DNA of 64,000 bases from Burkholderiaceae bacterium (GCA_024235995.1 JACKLI010000001.1:2914001-2978000), one strand, 5' to 3'. Shown: positions 15,805 to 24,946, counted from the stretch's first letter. The notes: generated by a model from the sequence alone, not told the origin. Program-made: numbers and translations.

Positions 15805-17604
15805 ATGCCCACCCAAGCCGACCCAGCCCCTGCCGCCCCCGCCGAGCACGCCTTGTTACAGCGGCTGCGGCGTTTGTGGCCCTATTTTGGGCAGTACCGG
15901 CTGGGCTGGGTGCTGGCCATCGGCTCGACCCTGCTGAGCGCGCTGACCGAGCCGGCCATCCCGGCGCTGCTCAAGCCGCTGCTGGACGAAGGGTTTACCG
16001 AAGGCGACCTGCAGCTGTGGATGGTGCCCACGGCCATCATCGGCCTGTTCATCGTGCGCGGGCTGGCGCAGTTCGCCAGCAAGTACGCGCTCTCGCGCAT
16101 TGCCGCCGACGGCATGGTGGTGCTGCGCCAGCAGTTGTTCGAGCGCCTGCTGCAGGCCGACCTGGCGCTGTTTTCGCGCCAGTCGGCCAGCCAGCTGGCC
16201 AACACCATCGTCTACGAGGTGCAGACCGGCGCCACCCTGCTGGTGCAGGCCCTGCTCAACCTGGGGCGCGACGGCTTCACGGTGGCGGCCCTGCTGGCCT
16301 ACCTGATCTACCTGAACTGGAAGCTGACGCTGATCGTGCTGGTGCTGGTGCCGGCGGTGGCGCTGATTTTGAAGGTGCTCTCGCGCCGGCTGTACCTGGT
16401 CACGCGCGAAAGCCAGGACGCCACCGACGAGCTGGCCTACGTGGTGGAGGAAAACGTGCTCTCGCACCGCATGGTGCGGCTGCACCAGGCCCAGACGCAG
16501 CAGGGCCGGCGCTTTGCCGCGCTCAGCCGGCGCCTGCGCGACCTGGCGCTCAAGGCCACGCGCGCCTCGGCGGCCACCATGCCGCTGTCGCAGCTGGTGG
16601 CCGCCATCGCGCTGTCCACGGTGATCGCCATCGCGCTGTCGCAGGGCCGCGGCAGCGGCGGCGGGGCGGTCACGGTGGGCGGCTTCGTGGCCTTCATCGG
16701 CGCCATGCTGATGCTGGTGTCGCCCACGCGCCGGCTGGCCGACGTGGTTCACCCCGTCACGCGCGGCCTGGCCGCGCTGGAGCGCGGACTGGAGCTGCTG
16801 GACACGGTGCGGCCCGAGGCCGACGCGCCCGCCGCGGCCGCCGGCGTACCAAACCCGGCGCACGGCGACATCACCCTGCGCAACGTCACCGTGCGCTACC
16901 GCCAGGACGCCGCGCCCGCGCTGGACGGGGTGGACCTGCAGGTGCGCGCCGGCGAGACGGTGGCCCTGGTCGGCCCCTCGGGCTCGGGCAAGACCACGCT
17001 GGCCAACCTGCTGCCGCGCTTCGTGGCGCCCACCAGCGGGCAGATCGAGCTGGACGGCATCGACATCACCCGCTGGCCGCTGGCCGCGCTGCGGGCGCAG
17101 TTCGCGCTGGTCAGCCAGGACGTGATCATGCTCAACGACAGCATTGCCGCCAACGTGGCGCTGGGGGCCGAGCCGATCGACCGCGAGCGCGTGCAGCGCT
17201 GCCTGCGGCAGGCCAACCTGGCCGAGCACGTGGCCACGCTGGCGCAGGGCATGGACACGCTGGTGGGCCACAACGCCACCGAGCTGTCGGGCGGCCAGCG
17301 CCAGCGCCTGGCCATTGCCCGCGCGCTGTACAAGGACGCGCCGGTGCTGCTGCTGGACGAGGCCACCTCGGCGCTGGACACGCACAGCGAGCGCCTGGTG
17401 CAGCAGGCGCTGAACACCGTGATGGCTGGCCGCACCACCCTGGTCATCGCCCACCGGCTGTCCACCGTCGAGCATGCCGACCGCATCGTGGTGATGGAGC
17501 GCGGGCGCGTCATGGAGCAGGGCACGCACGCCGAGCTGATGGCGCGCGGCGGCCGCTACGCGCGGCTGCACGGGCAGTCGCTGCCGGCCGAGCCAGCAGC
17601 CTGA
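15805..17604 (+). CDS. msbA: lipid A export ABC transporter / permease (MsbA)
   Basis: A 599-residue half-transporter: six transmembrane helices in about residues 30-330, then an ABC ATPase with Walker A GPSGSGKTT, signature LSGGQRQR, Walker B VLLLDEATSALD and the H-loop IAHRLST. MsbA flips lipid A-core from the inner to the outer leaflet of the inner membrane. The short ATG at 15805 was chosen because the upstream in-frame extension overlaps tolB on the other strand. The gene is divergent from tolB. Confidence 0.9.
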   Translation: MPTQADPAPAAPAEHALLQRLRRLWPYFGQYRLGWVLAIGSTLLSALTEPAIPALLKPLLDEGFTEGDLQLWMVPTAIIGLFIVRGLAQFASKYALSRIAADGMVVLRQQLFERLLQADLALFSRQSASQLANTIVYEVQTGATLLVQALLNLGRDGFTVAALLAYLIYLNWKLTLIVLVLVPAVALILKVLSRRLYLVTRESQDATDELAYVVEENVLSHRMVRLHQAQTQQGRRFAALSRRLRDLALKATRASAATMPLSQLVAAIALSTVIAIALSQGRGSGGGAVTVGGFVAFIGAMLMLVSPTRRLADVVHPVTRGLAALERGLELLDTVRPEADAPAAAAGVPNPAHGDITLRNVTVRYRQDAAPALDGVDLQVRAGETVALVGPSGSGKTTLANLLPRFVAPTSGQIELDGIDITRWPLAALRAQFALVSQDVIMLNDSIAANVALGAEPIDRERVQRCLRQANLAEHVATLAQGMDTLVGHNATELSGGQRQRLAIARALYKDAPVLLLDEATSALDTHSERLVQQALNTVMAGRTTLVIAHRLSTVEHADRIVVMERGRVMEQGTHAELMARGGRYARLHGQSLPAEPAA

Positions 17605-17746
17605 CAACAAGCCCCTGGGCGGGGTAGGCTTTTCGCCGCTGCTGGAGCATCGGCCTGCACTCCGTTACGATCGGCCCTGCGCTACCGCGCAAAGCCAACG
17701 GACGGAGCGCCACACCCGGCGTGCCGTGCACCCCTGCAATGAAGCA

Positions 17747-17761
17747 CGCAACACGATTGCG
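17747..17761. promoter_or_regulatory. inverted repeat upstream of bkd operon
   Basis: CGCAA-CACGA-TTGCG is a perfect 5-bp-arm dyad 16 nt before the first bkd gene. Overlapping it, GCAAT (17735-17739) and ATTGC (17756-17760) form a wider pair. It may be an operator for a branched-chain-amino-acid regulator; no regulator gene is adjacent. Confidence 0.3.
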
Positions 17762-17776
17762 TACGGAGACAGAGCC

Positions 17777-19012
17777 ATGACAGAGCACCCAGCGCTCAAG
17801 CTGCACGTGCCCGAGCCCACGGGGCGGCCGGGCCACAAGACCGACTTCTCGTACCTCAGCACCTCGCCCGCCGGCGCCGTGCGCCGCCCCCCCACCGACA
17901 CCCCTGCCGCCGACACGGCTGACCTGGCCACCACCCTGGTGCGCGTGCTGGACGACGACGGCCAGGCCGTCGGCCCCTGGACGCCGGCCATGCACCCCGA
18001 GCGCCTGCGCCGCGGCCTGCGCGCCATGATGAAGACGCGCATCTTCGACGCCCGCATGCTGACGGCGCAGCGGCAGAAAAAGCTGTCGTTCTACATGCAG
18101 TGCCTGGGCGAGGAGGCCATTGCCGTGGCCCACGCGATGGCACTGCAGGACGGCGACATGTGCTTTCCCACCTACCGCCAGCAGGGCCTGCTGCTGGCGC
18201 GCGACGACATCTCCCTGGTCGAGCTGATCTGCCAGCTGATGAGCAACCAGCGCGACCCGATCAAGGGCCGCCAGCTGCCGGTGATGTATTCGTACAAGCG
18301 CGCGGGCTTCTTCACCATCTCGGGCAACCTGGCCACCCAGGTGCCGCAGGCCGTGGGCTGGGCCATGGCCTCGGCCATCAAGGGCGACACCAAGATCGCC
18401 TCGGCCTGGATCGGCGACGGCGCCACGGCGGAGAGCGACTTTCACACCGCCCTCACCTTTGCCCACGTCTACCACGCGCCGGTCATCATCAACGTGGTCA
18501 ACAACCAGTGGGCCATCTCCACCTTCCAGGCCATCGCCGGCGGCGAAGGCACCACCTTCGCCCAGCGCGGCGTGGGCGTGGGCATTGCCTCGCTGCGGGT
18601 GGACGGCAACGACTTCCTGGCCGTGTACGCGGCCTCGCAATGGGCGGCCGAGCGCGCGCGCACCAACCACGGCCCCACGCTGATCGAATGGGAAACCTAC
18701 CGCGCCGGGCCGCATTCCACCTCCGACGACCCCAGCAAATACCGCCCCGCCGACGACTGGCAGCGCTTTCCGCTGGGCGACCCGATCGAGCGGCTGAAAA
18801 AGCACCTGATCGCCATCGGCGAATGGAGCCCCGAGCAGCACGCCCAGACGCAAAAGACGCTGGAGGCCGAGGTGATGGCCGCGCAGAAGGAGGCCGAAAG
18901 CCACGGCACCCTGCTGGACGGCCGCGTGCCCAGCGCCGCCACCATCTTCGACGACGTGTACGCCGACATGCCGGAGCACCTGCGCCGGCAGCGCCAGCAG
19001 ATGGGAGTCTGA
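17777..19012 (+). CDS. bkdA1: 2-oxoisovalerate dehydrogenase E1 alpha subunit
   Basis: A 411-residue E1 alpha subunit of the branched-chain 2-oxoacid dehydrogenase complex, which decarboxylates the 2-oxoacids of Val, Leu and Ile. The thiamine-diphosphate motif runs from GDGATAESD to INVVNN (about residues 213-245). FPTYRQQG and the phosphorylation-loop-like STSDDPSKYR are present. The ATG at 17777 is preceded by GGAGACAGAGCC. It opens a four-gene operon with 4-nt gaps; no regulator is fused or adjacent. Confidence 0.95.
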   Translation: MTEHPALKLHVPEPTGRPGHKTDFSYLSTSPAGAVRRPPTDTPAADTADLATTLVRVLDDDGQAVGPWTPAMHPERLRRGLRAMMKTRIFDARMLTAQRQKKLSFYMQCLGEEAIAVAHAMALQDGDMCFPTYRQQGLLLARDDISLVELICQLMSNQRDPIKGRQLPVMYSYKRAGFFTISGNLATQVPQAVGWAMASAIKGDTKIASAWIGDGATAESDFHTALTFAHVYHAPVIINVVNNQWAISTFQAIAGGEGTTFAQRGVGVGIASLRVDGNDFLAVYAASQWAAERARTNHGPTLIEWETYRAGPHSTSDDPSKYRPADDWQRFPLGDPIERLKKHLIAIGEWSPEQHAQTQKTLEAEVMAAQKEAESHGTLLDGRVPSAATIFDDVYADMPEHLRRQRQQMGV

Positions 19013-19016
19013 TGCC

Positions 19017-20060
19017 ATGACCGAGCAACAAAAAGACTCCACCGGCAGCGTCCCCATGACCATGATCCAGGCCCTGCGCTCGGCCATGGACGTGATGATG
19101 GCGCGCGACGACAACGTCATCGTCTACGGGCAGGACGTGGGCTACTTCGGCGGCGTGTTCCGCGTCACCGAGGGCCTGCAGGCCAAGTACGGCAAGACGC
19201 GCTGCTTCGACGCGCCGATCAACGAAAGCGGCATCGTCGGCACCGCCATCGGCATGGCCGCCTACGGCTTGCGGCCGGTGGTCGAGATCCAGTTCGCCGA
19301 CTACTTCTACCCCGCCACCGACCAGATCGTGTCCGAGGCGGCGCGCCTGCGCCACCGCTCGGCGGGCGACTTCACCGCCCCCATGACCATCCGCATGCCC
19401 TGCGGCGGCGGCATCTACGGCGGGCAGACGCACAGCCAGAGCCCCGAGGCCTTCTTCACCCACGTGTGCGGCCTGCGCACCGTGATGCCCAGCAACCCGG
19501 TCGATGCCAAGGGCCTCTTGATCGCCTCCATCGAGTGCGACGACCCCGTCATCTTTTTGGAGCCCAAGCGCCTGTACAACGGCCCCTTCGACGGCCACCA
19601 CGACCGCCCCGTCGTGCCCTGGTCCCGGCACGAGCTGGGCAAGGTGCCCGAGGGCTACTTCCGCGTGCCGCTGGACAAGGCCGCGGTGTTCCGCCCCGGC
19701 AAGGCGGTGACGGTGCTGACCTACGGCACCATGGTGTGGGTCAGTGAGGCAGCCGCGCGCGAAGCCGGCATCGACGCCGAGATCATCGACCTGCGCAGCC
19801 TGTGGCCGCTGGACCTGGACACCATCGTCGAGTCGGTCAAGAAGACCGGCCGCTGCGTGGTGGTGCACGAGGCCACGCGCACCAGCGGCTTCGGCGCCGA
19901 GCTGGCCGCTCTGGTGCAGGAGCACTGCTTCTACCACCTGGAAGCCCCCATCGAGCGCGTGACGGGCTGGGACACGCCCTACCCGCACGCCCAGGAATGG
20001 GCTTACTTCCCCGGGCCGGCGCGCGTTGCCGAAGCCCTCAAGCGTGCAGTGGAGGCATGA
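19017..20060 (+). CDS. bkdA2: 2-oxoisovalerate dehydrogenase E1 beta subunit
   Basis: A 347-residue E1 beta subunit, partner of the preceding E1 alpha in the alpha2beta2 heterotetramer. Motifs include VYGQDVGYFGGVFRVTEGL, FDAPINESGIVGTAIGMA and QFADYFYPATDQI, with a C-terminal transketolase domain containing IDLRSLWPLD and VVHEATRTSGFGAE. It starts 4 nt after the E1 alpha stop. Confidence 0.96.
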   Translation: MTEQQKDSTGSVPMTMIQALRSAMDVMMARDDNVIVYGQDVGYFGGVFRVTEGLQAKYGKTRCFDAPINESGIVGTAIGMAAYGLRPVVEIQFADYFYPATDQIVSEAARLRHRSAGDFTAPMTIRMPCGGGIYGGQTHSQSPEAFFTHVCGLRTVMPSNPVDAKGLLIASIECDDPVIFLEPKRLYNGPFDGHHDRPVVPWSRHELGKVPEGYFRVPLDKAAVFRPGKAVTVLTYGTMVWVSEAAAREAGIDAEIIDLRSLWPLDLDTIVESVKKTGRCVVVHEATRTSGFGAELAALVQEHCFYHLEAPIERVTGWDTPYPHAQEWAYFPGPARVAEALKRAVEA

Positions 20061-20064
20061 CATC

Positions 20065-21357
20065 ATGGGTATCTATGTGATCCGCGTGCCCGACATTGGC
20101 GAGGGCATTGCCGAAGTGGAACTGGTGGCCTGGCACGTGCAGCCGGGCGACGCCGTGGTGGAGGACCAGCACCTGGCCGACGTGATGACCGACAAGGCCA
20201 CCGTCGAGGTGCCCTCGCCCATGCACGGCAAGGTGCTGGCGCTGGGCGGCAGCCCGGGCCAGGTGATGGCCGTGGGCGCCGAGCTGGTGCGCCTGGAGGT
20301 GGAAGGCGCGGGCAACCTGAAGGATGAAGAGAAAAAACAGGCTCCAGCCGGCATATCACCTGCGCCAGCAGCTCCTGTAACAATAGCAACGGCAGTACCC
20401 GCGGCGCCGGCCCCCGCGCCCACGCCGCCCGCCCCCGCGCGCAGCCCGGCCACACCGCCACCCACCCGCGTGGCCCGCGCCGAAGGCGAGCGCCCGCTGG
20501 CCGCGCCCTCGGTGCGCCGGCGCGCGCTGGACATGGGCGTCGACCTGCGCCGCGTGCACGGCAGCGGCCCGGCCGGCCGCATCGAGCATGCCGACCTGGA
20601 CGCCTTTGCCGCTGGCGGCGGCCAGCCTGCCACGGCGGGCTCGCCCTACGTCGAGCGCCACGGCGAGGAGCCGGTGCCCGTCATCGGCCTGCGCCGCAAG
20701 ATCGCGCAGAAGATGCAGGAGGCCAAGCGCCGCATCCCCCACTTCAGCTACGTCGAGGAGGTGGACGTGACCGAGCTGGAGGCCCTGCGCGCCCAGCTCA
20801 ACGCCCGGCACGGCGCGCAGCGCGGCAAGCTCACGCTGCTGCCGCTGCTGGTGCGCGCCCTGGTGCTGGCCCTGCGCGACTTCCCGCAGATCAACGCCCG
20901 CTACGACGACGAGGCCGGCGTGGTCACGCGCTTTGCGCCGGTGCACCTGGGCGTGGCCACGCAGACCGACGGCGGCCTGATGGTGCCCGTGCTGCGCCAC
21001 GCCGAGGCGCTGGATCTGTGGGCCTGCGCCGCCGGCATCGCCCGCGTGGCCGAAGGCGCCAAGAGCGGCAAGCTGGGGCGCGACGCGCTGGCCGGCTCCA
21101 CCATCACCCTCACCAGCCTGGGGGCGCTGGGCGGCATCGTCAGCACGCCCGTCATCAACCACCCCGAGGTGGCCATCGTCGGCGTCAACCGCATCGTCGA
21201 GCGGCCCATGCTACGCGGTGGCCAGGTGGTGGAGCGGCAGTTGATGAACCTGTCCTCGTCGTTCGATCACCGCGTGGTCGACGGCATGGACGCCGCGCGC
21301 TTCATCCAGGCCGTGCGCGCGCTGCTGGAAACCCCCGCCCTGCTGTTCGTGGAGTAA
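20065..21357 (+). CDS. bkdB: dihydrolipoamide acyltransferase E2 of branched-chain 2-oxoacid dehydrogenase
   Basis: A 430-residue E2. One lipoyl domain spans about 1-80, with Lys in DVMTDKATVEVPS. A Pro/Ala linker contains a dispersed-repeat stretch (20331-20390). A peripheral-subunit-binding domain (about 147-182, APSVRRRALDMGVDL) follows. The catalytic domain ends with SSFDHRVVDGMDAA, where His and Asp perform acyl transfer to CoA. The ATG at 20065 sits 4 nt after the E1 beta stop. Confidence 0.95.
   Translation: MGIYVIRVPDIGEGIAEVELVAWHVQPGDAVVEDQHLADVMTDKATVEVPSPMHGKVLALGGSPGQVMAVGAELVRLEVEGAGNLKDEEKKQAPAGISPAPAAPVTIATAVPAAPAPAPTPPAPARSPATPPPTRVARAEGERPLAAPSVRRRALDMGVDLRRVHGSGPAGRIEHADLDAFAAGGGQPATAGSPYVERHGEEPVPVIGLRRKIAQKMQEAKRRIPHFSYVEEVDVTELEALRAQLNARHGAQRGKLTLLPLLVRALVLALRDFPQINARYDDEAGVVTRFAPVHLGVATQTDGGLMVPVLRHAEALDLWACAAGIARVAEGAKSGKLGRDALAGSTITLTSLGALGGIVSTPVINHPEVAIVGVNRIVERPMLRGGQVVERQLMNLSSSFDHRVVDGMDAARFIQAVRALLETPALLFVE
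20331..20390 (+). repeat. dispersed short repeat, in-frame copy in bkdB linker
   Basis: A low-GC stretch (GAAAAAACAGGCTCCAGCC ... GCGCCAGCAGCTCCTGTAAC) in the E2 linker between lipoyl and subunit-binding domains. It shows the CTCCAGCC and GCGCCAGCAGCT blocks shared with other copies. It is translated in frame as a Pro/Ala-rich linker. Confidence 0.5.
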
Positions 21358-21361
21358 CGCA

Positions 21362-22759
21362 ATGAAGGAAATCACCACCAAGCTGCTGGTCATCGGCGGC
21401 GGCCCCGGCGGCTACGTGGCCGCCATCCGCGCCGGCCAGCTGGGCGTACCCACCGTGCTGGTCGAAGGCGCCCAGTTGGGCGGTACCTGCCTCAACATCG
21501 GCTGCATCCCCTCCAAGGCGCTGATCCACGCCGCGCACGCCTTCGAGCAGGCGCGCCACCAGGTCAAGGGCTCGCCGCTGGGCATTCGCGTGCAGGAGCC
21601 CAGCATCGACATCGCGCAGACCGTGCACTGGAAGGACGGCATCGTGCAGCGCCTGACCGGCGGCGTGGGCGCGCTGCTGCGCAAGGCCGGCGTGCAGGTG
21701 CTGGCCGGCTGGGCCCACATCGACGACGGCAAGACCGTGACCGTGCAGCCGCACCAGGGCGAGCCCCTGCGCGTGCACTGCGAGCACCTGCTGCTGGCCA
21801 CCGGCTCCGAGCCGGTGGAGCTACCCAGCATGCCTTTCGGTGGTGCCATCTGGTCATCGACCGAGGCGCTGTCGCCCGACACGCTGCCCAAGCGCCTGGT
21901 CGTCGTCGGCGCCGGCTACATCGGGCTGGAGCTGGGCATGGCCTACCGCAAGCTGGGCGTGGAGGTGACGGTGGTTGAGGCCATCGACCGCGTGCTGCCC
22001 ACCTACGACCCCGAGCTGACCCAGCCCGTGCTGGACGCGCTCAAGAAAAGCGGCATCACCCTGCACCTGGGCTGCAAGGTGCAGGGCTGGGACGCCAGGC
22101 ACGGCGTGCACGTGCGCAACGACACCAAGGCCGAGGACTTCACCCTGCCCGCCGACCGCGTGCTGGTGGCCGTGGGCCGCCGGCCGCGCACCGCCGGCTT
22201 TGGGCTGGAGGGGCTGCAACTGGACATGGCCGGCCGCCACGTCGCCATCGACGCGCACTGCCGCACCTCCATGCGCAACGTGTGGGCCATTGGCGATGTG
22301 ACCGGCGAGCCCATGCTGGCGCACCGCGCCATGGCGCAGGGCGAATGCGTGGCCGAGCAGGTGGCGGGCAAGACCCGCCGCTTCGAGCCCATGGCCATCC
22401 CGGCCGTGTGCTTTACCGACCCCGAGGTGGTGGTGGCCGGCCGCACGCCGGCCGAGGCCAAGGCTGCCGGCATCGACTGCATCGAGGCGCACTTCCCCTT
22501 CGCCGCCAACGGCCGCGCCATGACACTGCAGGCCACCAGCGGCTTCGTGCGCGTGGTGGCCCGCAAGGACAACCACCTCATCCTCGGCTGGCAGGCCGTG
22601 GGCCAGGGCGTGGCCGAGCTGGCAGCGGCCTTCAGCCAGTCCATCGAAATGGGCGCGCGGCTGGAAGACGTGGCCCACACCATCCACGCCCACCCCACCC
22701 TGGGCGAGGCGGTGCAGGAGGCGGCGCTGCGGGCGCTGGGGCAGGCGCTGCATGTCTGA
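21362..22759 (+). CDS. lpdV: dihydrolipoyl dehydrogenase E3
   Basis: A 465-residue flavoprotein disulfide reductase closing the bkd operon. It has an FAD-binding GGGPGGYVAAIRAG motif, the redox disulfide GGTCLNIGCIPSK (Cys-X4-Cys, about residues 43-48), an NAD domain (VVVGAGYIGLELGMAYRKLG) and the C-terminal catalytic HAHPTLGEA His. It starts 4 nt after bkdB. The symbol marks a bkd-dedicated E3 by position. Confidence 0.95.
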   Translation: MKEITTKLLVIGGGPGGYVAAIRAGQLGVPTVLVEGAQLGGTCLNIGCIPSKALIHAAHAFEQARHQVKGSPLGIRVQEPSIDIAQTVHWKDGIVQRLTGGVGALLRKAGVQVLAGWAHIDDGKTVTVQPHQGEPLRVHCEHLLLATGSEPVELPSMPFGGAIWSSTEALSPDTLPKRLVVVGAGYIGLELGMAYRKLGVEVTVVEAIDRVLPTYDPELTQPVLDALKKSGITLHLGCKVQGWDARHGVHVRNDTKAEDFTLPADRVLVAVGRRPRTAGFGLEGLQLDMAGRHVAIDAHCRTSMRNVWAIGDVTGEPMLAHRAMAQGECVAEQVAGKTRRFEPMAIPAVCFTDPEVVVAGRTPAEAKAAGIDCIEAHFPFAANGRAMTLQATSGFVRVVARKDNHLILGWQAVGQGVAELAAAFSQSIEMGARLEDVAHTIHAHPTLGEAVQEAALRALGQALHV

Positions 22760-22778
22760 AACGGCGGGGATTGCAGCG

Positions 22779-22831
22779 CACCAAGCGCCTGGATTTCGAT
22801 CCTGCCCATGACTCATGGGTAGCGCTTGGTG
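22779..22831 (+). terminator. nested palindrome downstream of bkd operon
   Basis: CACCAAGCGC (22779-22788) and GCGCTTGGTG (22822-22831) are perfect 10-bp inverted repeats. Between them, CCCATGA-C-TCATGGG (22805-22819) is a perfect 7-bp hairpin. No T-run follows. It is either a structured terminator for the bkd operon or the boundary of the accessory region that begins here. Confidence 0.45.
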
Positions 22832-22890
22832 TGGCACAAAACAAACTGATACATTCAATCCCGATAGGCCGGCTCCAAAAGAACGCGACC

Positions 22891-22995
22891 ATGCAGCGAG
22901 GGTGGCATGAACGAGCGGTTAAAGCCATCCGGAAAATTTTAGATTTTCCTAAATGGCGATCAAACCCAGACTTTCGAGGAGAATATATTGCATAG
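22891..22995 (+). CDS. possible small ORF in AT-rich accessory region
   Basis: ATG-initiated, 34 residues, with a basic amphipathic composition (RAVKAIRKILDFPKW). It lies in the markedly AT-rich 22840-23180 stretch, unlike its GC-rich surroundings. The frame stays open past the TAG for 22 more codons up to a TAA at 23060, so it may instead be the front of a decayed gene. No family recognised and no clear Shine-Dalgarno. Confidence 0.25.
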   Translation: MQRGWHERAVKAIRKILDFPKWRSNPDFRGEYIA

Positions 22996-23060
22996 AAAAT
23001 TTTATCGTGGAATCAGTCGCCTGATCAAAATCGTCTAATTTCAGCTAGAGTGGAGACGCC

Positions 23061-23181
23061 ATAAAAATTTTTCGAGGCCCAATAAGCAAGAATTTTCCGG
23101 ATGAATCATATGAATTGGTTGATACTTATGATTTTTCAAAGGAAAAGACCGCATGGGTGGGAAATATAAATATTCTCTTAA
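23061..23181 (+). pseudogene. truncated unknown gene cut by the IS5-family element
   Basis: From 23061 the plus strand reads IKIFRGPISKNFPDESYELV..., continuing as DTYDFSKEKTAWVGNINILL up to the left end of the IS. Composition and codon pattern look protein-coding. A GGAG lies 6 nt upstream (23052-23055), but the expected start is ATA instead of ATG. The frame runs into the IS and stops there. No continuation is found on the right side of the IS. Family not recognised; called a remnant because of the missing start and the IS truncation. Confidence 0.5.
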
Positions 23182-24381
23182 GGACACTCTGCAAAACCCT
23201 GTCTGCTGACGGCATGAGTGGCGCGACGGCAGATCAGGTTTCGTGATGCGCAATAGCGGCTCGATTTTCGGCACTTGGCGCCCGTGTTCGAGGCGCTGTG
23301 CCGGTTTTCAGATGCCCTTTGGCGCCCAGTAGGCGCACTCATGCCTGCGTCCCCTGCAAAATCGCCTTGCGCACCATCCACAGATTGCCCAGCGCGAACA
23401 TTACCTGCAGTCGTGCCGTGTTCTTGGCCAGCCCGCGGTAGCGCACCTTGGCATGGCCGAACTGCTGCTTGATCAGCCTGAACGGGTGTTCGACCTTGGC
23501 ACGGATGCTGGCCTTGATCTTCTCGAGCTGTTCAATCTTCGCCGCCAGTGCATTGCTCAGCTCCAGTGCCGCGCGCTTGCCCGGGCGCATGGCAATGTGC
23601 CAGTCCACGGCCAGCCCTTGGGCCTCCTGGCGCTTGTCCACGCCCTGGTAGCCTGCATCGGCGAACACGTCCGTCTCCTGCCCGTGCAGCAGCTGCGTGG
23701 CCTGCGTCACGTCATTGACGTTGGCCGCCGTGCCAATGACCGTGTGCACCAGACCCGATTGGGCATCCACGCCAATGTGCGCCTTCATCCCGAAGTGCCA
23801 CTGCTTGCCCTTCTTGGTCTGGTGCATCTGCGGGTCCCGCTCACCTCTGTTGTTCTTGCTCGAACTGGGTGCCGCGATGATGGTGGCATCCACCACCGTG
23901 CCGGTCTTGAGCATCAGGCCTTGCCGGGCCAAGCCGGCATTGATCACGGCCATGATCTTCGGGGCGAGTTCGTGCTTCTCCAGCAGATGCCGAAAGCGCA
24001 GGATGGTGCTCTCGTCGGGCATGCGTGCGGCACCCTGCAGCCCGGCAAAGCGGCGGTACAACGGCCTTTCATGCAGTTCTTCTTCCATCGCCGGATCGCT
24101 CAGGTTCCACCACAGTTGCAGGCAGTGAATGCGCAGCATCGTCTCGATCGCGAACGGCGGGCGCCCTCCCAGCGCCTGGTGTGCGCCGCGGGCGTGTGGC
24201 TGAATCAGCGCCACCAACTCGCCCCACGGAACCACCAGATTCATCTCGTCAAGAAAGACCTCCTTGCGAGTCTTCTTGGGCAGCGGATCAAGGCCGAAGG
24301 TCATCTGTGTCATGTCCGCCATCGTCTCTCATCCTCTCGCCTCGCGCCAGTCTCGCCGGTTGGAGGTTTTGCAGAGTGTCC
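23182..24381. mobile_element. IS5-family insertion sequence, 1200 bp
   Basis: Perfect 17-bp terminal inverted repeats: GGACACTCTGCAAAACC at 23182-23198 and its complement at 24365-24381. One full-length DDE transposase is encoded on the minus strand. The flanks are TTAA on the left and CTAG on the right. Both match the YTAR target preference of IS5-group elements, but they are not identical. So either one copy mutated or the flanks were rearranged after insertion. Confidence 0.93.
23339..24322 (-). CDS. IS5-family transposase
   Basis: A 327-residue DDE transposase of the IS5 family. An N-terminal DUF772-type domain includes GRPPFAIETMLRIHCLQ and LSDPAMEEELHERPLYRRFAGL. The catalytic core shows Asp in VVDATIIAAPSS, Asp in VFADAGYQG and Glu in RVEHPFRLIKQQFG. 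The reading frame is intact, so the element may be active. Confidence 0.96.
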   Translation of the reverse strand: MADMTQMTFGLDPLPKKTRKEVFLDEMNLVVPWGELVALIQPHARGAHQALGGRPPFAIETMLRIHCLQLWWNLSDPAMEEELHERPLYRRFAGLQGAARMPDESTILRFRHLLEKHELAPKIMAVINAGLARQGLMLKTGTVVDATIIAAPSSSKNNRGERDPQMHQTKKGKQWHFGMKAHIGVDAQSGLVHTVIGTAANVNDVTQATQLLHGQETDVFADAGYQGVDKRQEAQGLAVDWHIAMRPGKRAALELSNALAAKIEQLEKIKASIRAKVEHPFRLIKQQFGHAKVRYRGLAKNTARLQVMFALGNLWMVRKAILQGTQA

Positions 24382-24454
24382 CTAGACAAAGCACGGGTGG
24401 AATCAGAATATTAGTGGAATCGGGGTCAGGTCAACATTTTCAAACGTTTGACAC

Positions 24455-24547
24455 ATGGTGCTGCCGCATGCGTTCATCAAGAAGTCGCCCAAGACACCAC
24501 CCCAAGAGACCAAGACCGCCCTGGCCCGGTTACGCCAGCTGGGGTAG
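24455..24547 (+). pseudogene. 3' remnant of a Gp49/HigB-like RelE-type toxin
   Basis: A 30-codon frame ending in TAG reads HAFIKKSPKTPPQETKTALA and then RLRQLG. This matches the C-terminal end typical of phage-derived Gp49-like (DUF891) toxins, which usually read HGF-KK-QKTP. The rest of the gene is missing upstream, where sequence from the IS right flank begins. No intact antitoxin follows. It adds to a local concentration of toxin-antitoxin debris. Confidence 0.6.
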
Positions 24548-24649
24548 TGTGGCTCGATGAGCGTCAGCAGACGCTGCCAGGGCGCGATGTGCTGCATCTA
24601 TTTCTCGCGGCGCGTCACGCGTTTCTTGCCTGCGTGCTCCAGGCGTTCC

Positions 24650-24946
24650 TTAGCGCGTGCGCCAATACCCTGGCTTACGGCGCTGATGCGCGACAGCAAG
24701 CACTGTCACGGTATGGCCCAGAATCTCGTAAAAGACCGTGTAGGGAAAGTGGCGAAGAACATGTCGCCGGAGCGCATCCTCGTCTTCGGGCCACATCAAC
24801 GCATCGACACCAAGCCGATCAATCGATTCAAGCGTCTCGGTGCGAAACGCATCGGCTGCGATCGGGCTGCGCTCGAAGTACCACAGAAATGCTTCTCTGA
24901 TTTCTGCCTCCGCCTCGGGCAGAATTTCGACTGCGAAGCGCGTCAC
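24650..24946 (-). CDS. ParE/RelE-superfamily toxin
   Basis: A 98-residue protein. The GTG start at 24946 overlaps the antitoxin stop (GTGA). It shows the family pattern: FAVEILPEAEAEIREAFLWYFERSP, an internal R-H-L-HFPYTVFYEIL strand, and the C-terminal VTVLAVAHQRRKPGYW, typical of ParE/RelE toxins. ParE members poison gyrase and RelE members cleave mRNA; which applies here cannot be read from sequence. The frame extends further upstream but only through the antitoxin gene. Confidence 0.88.
   Translation of the reverse strand: MTRFAVEILPEAEAEIREAFLWYFERSPIAADAFRTETLESIDRLGVDALMWPEDEDALRRHVLRHFPYTVFYEILGHTVTVLAVAHQRRKPGYWRTR

Noticed and set aside
24395..24450. GGGGTCAGGTC motif resembling repeat ends linked to RAYT transposases
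   Set aside because: Only a single short match and no RAYT gene or paired palindrome nearby; left as an unexplained IS flank.
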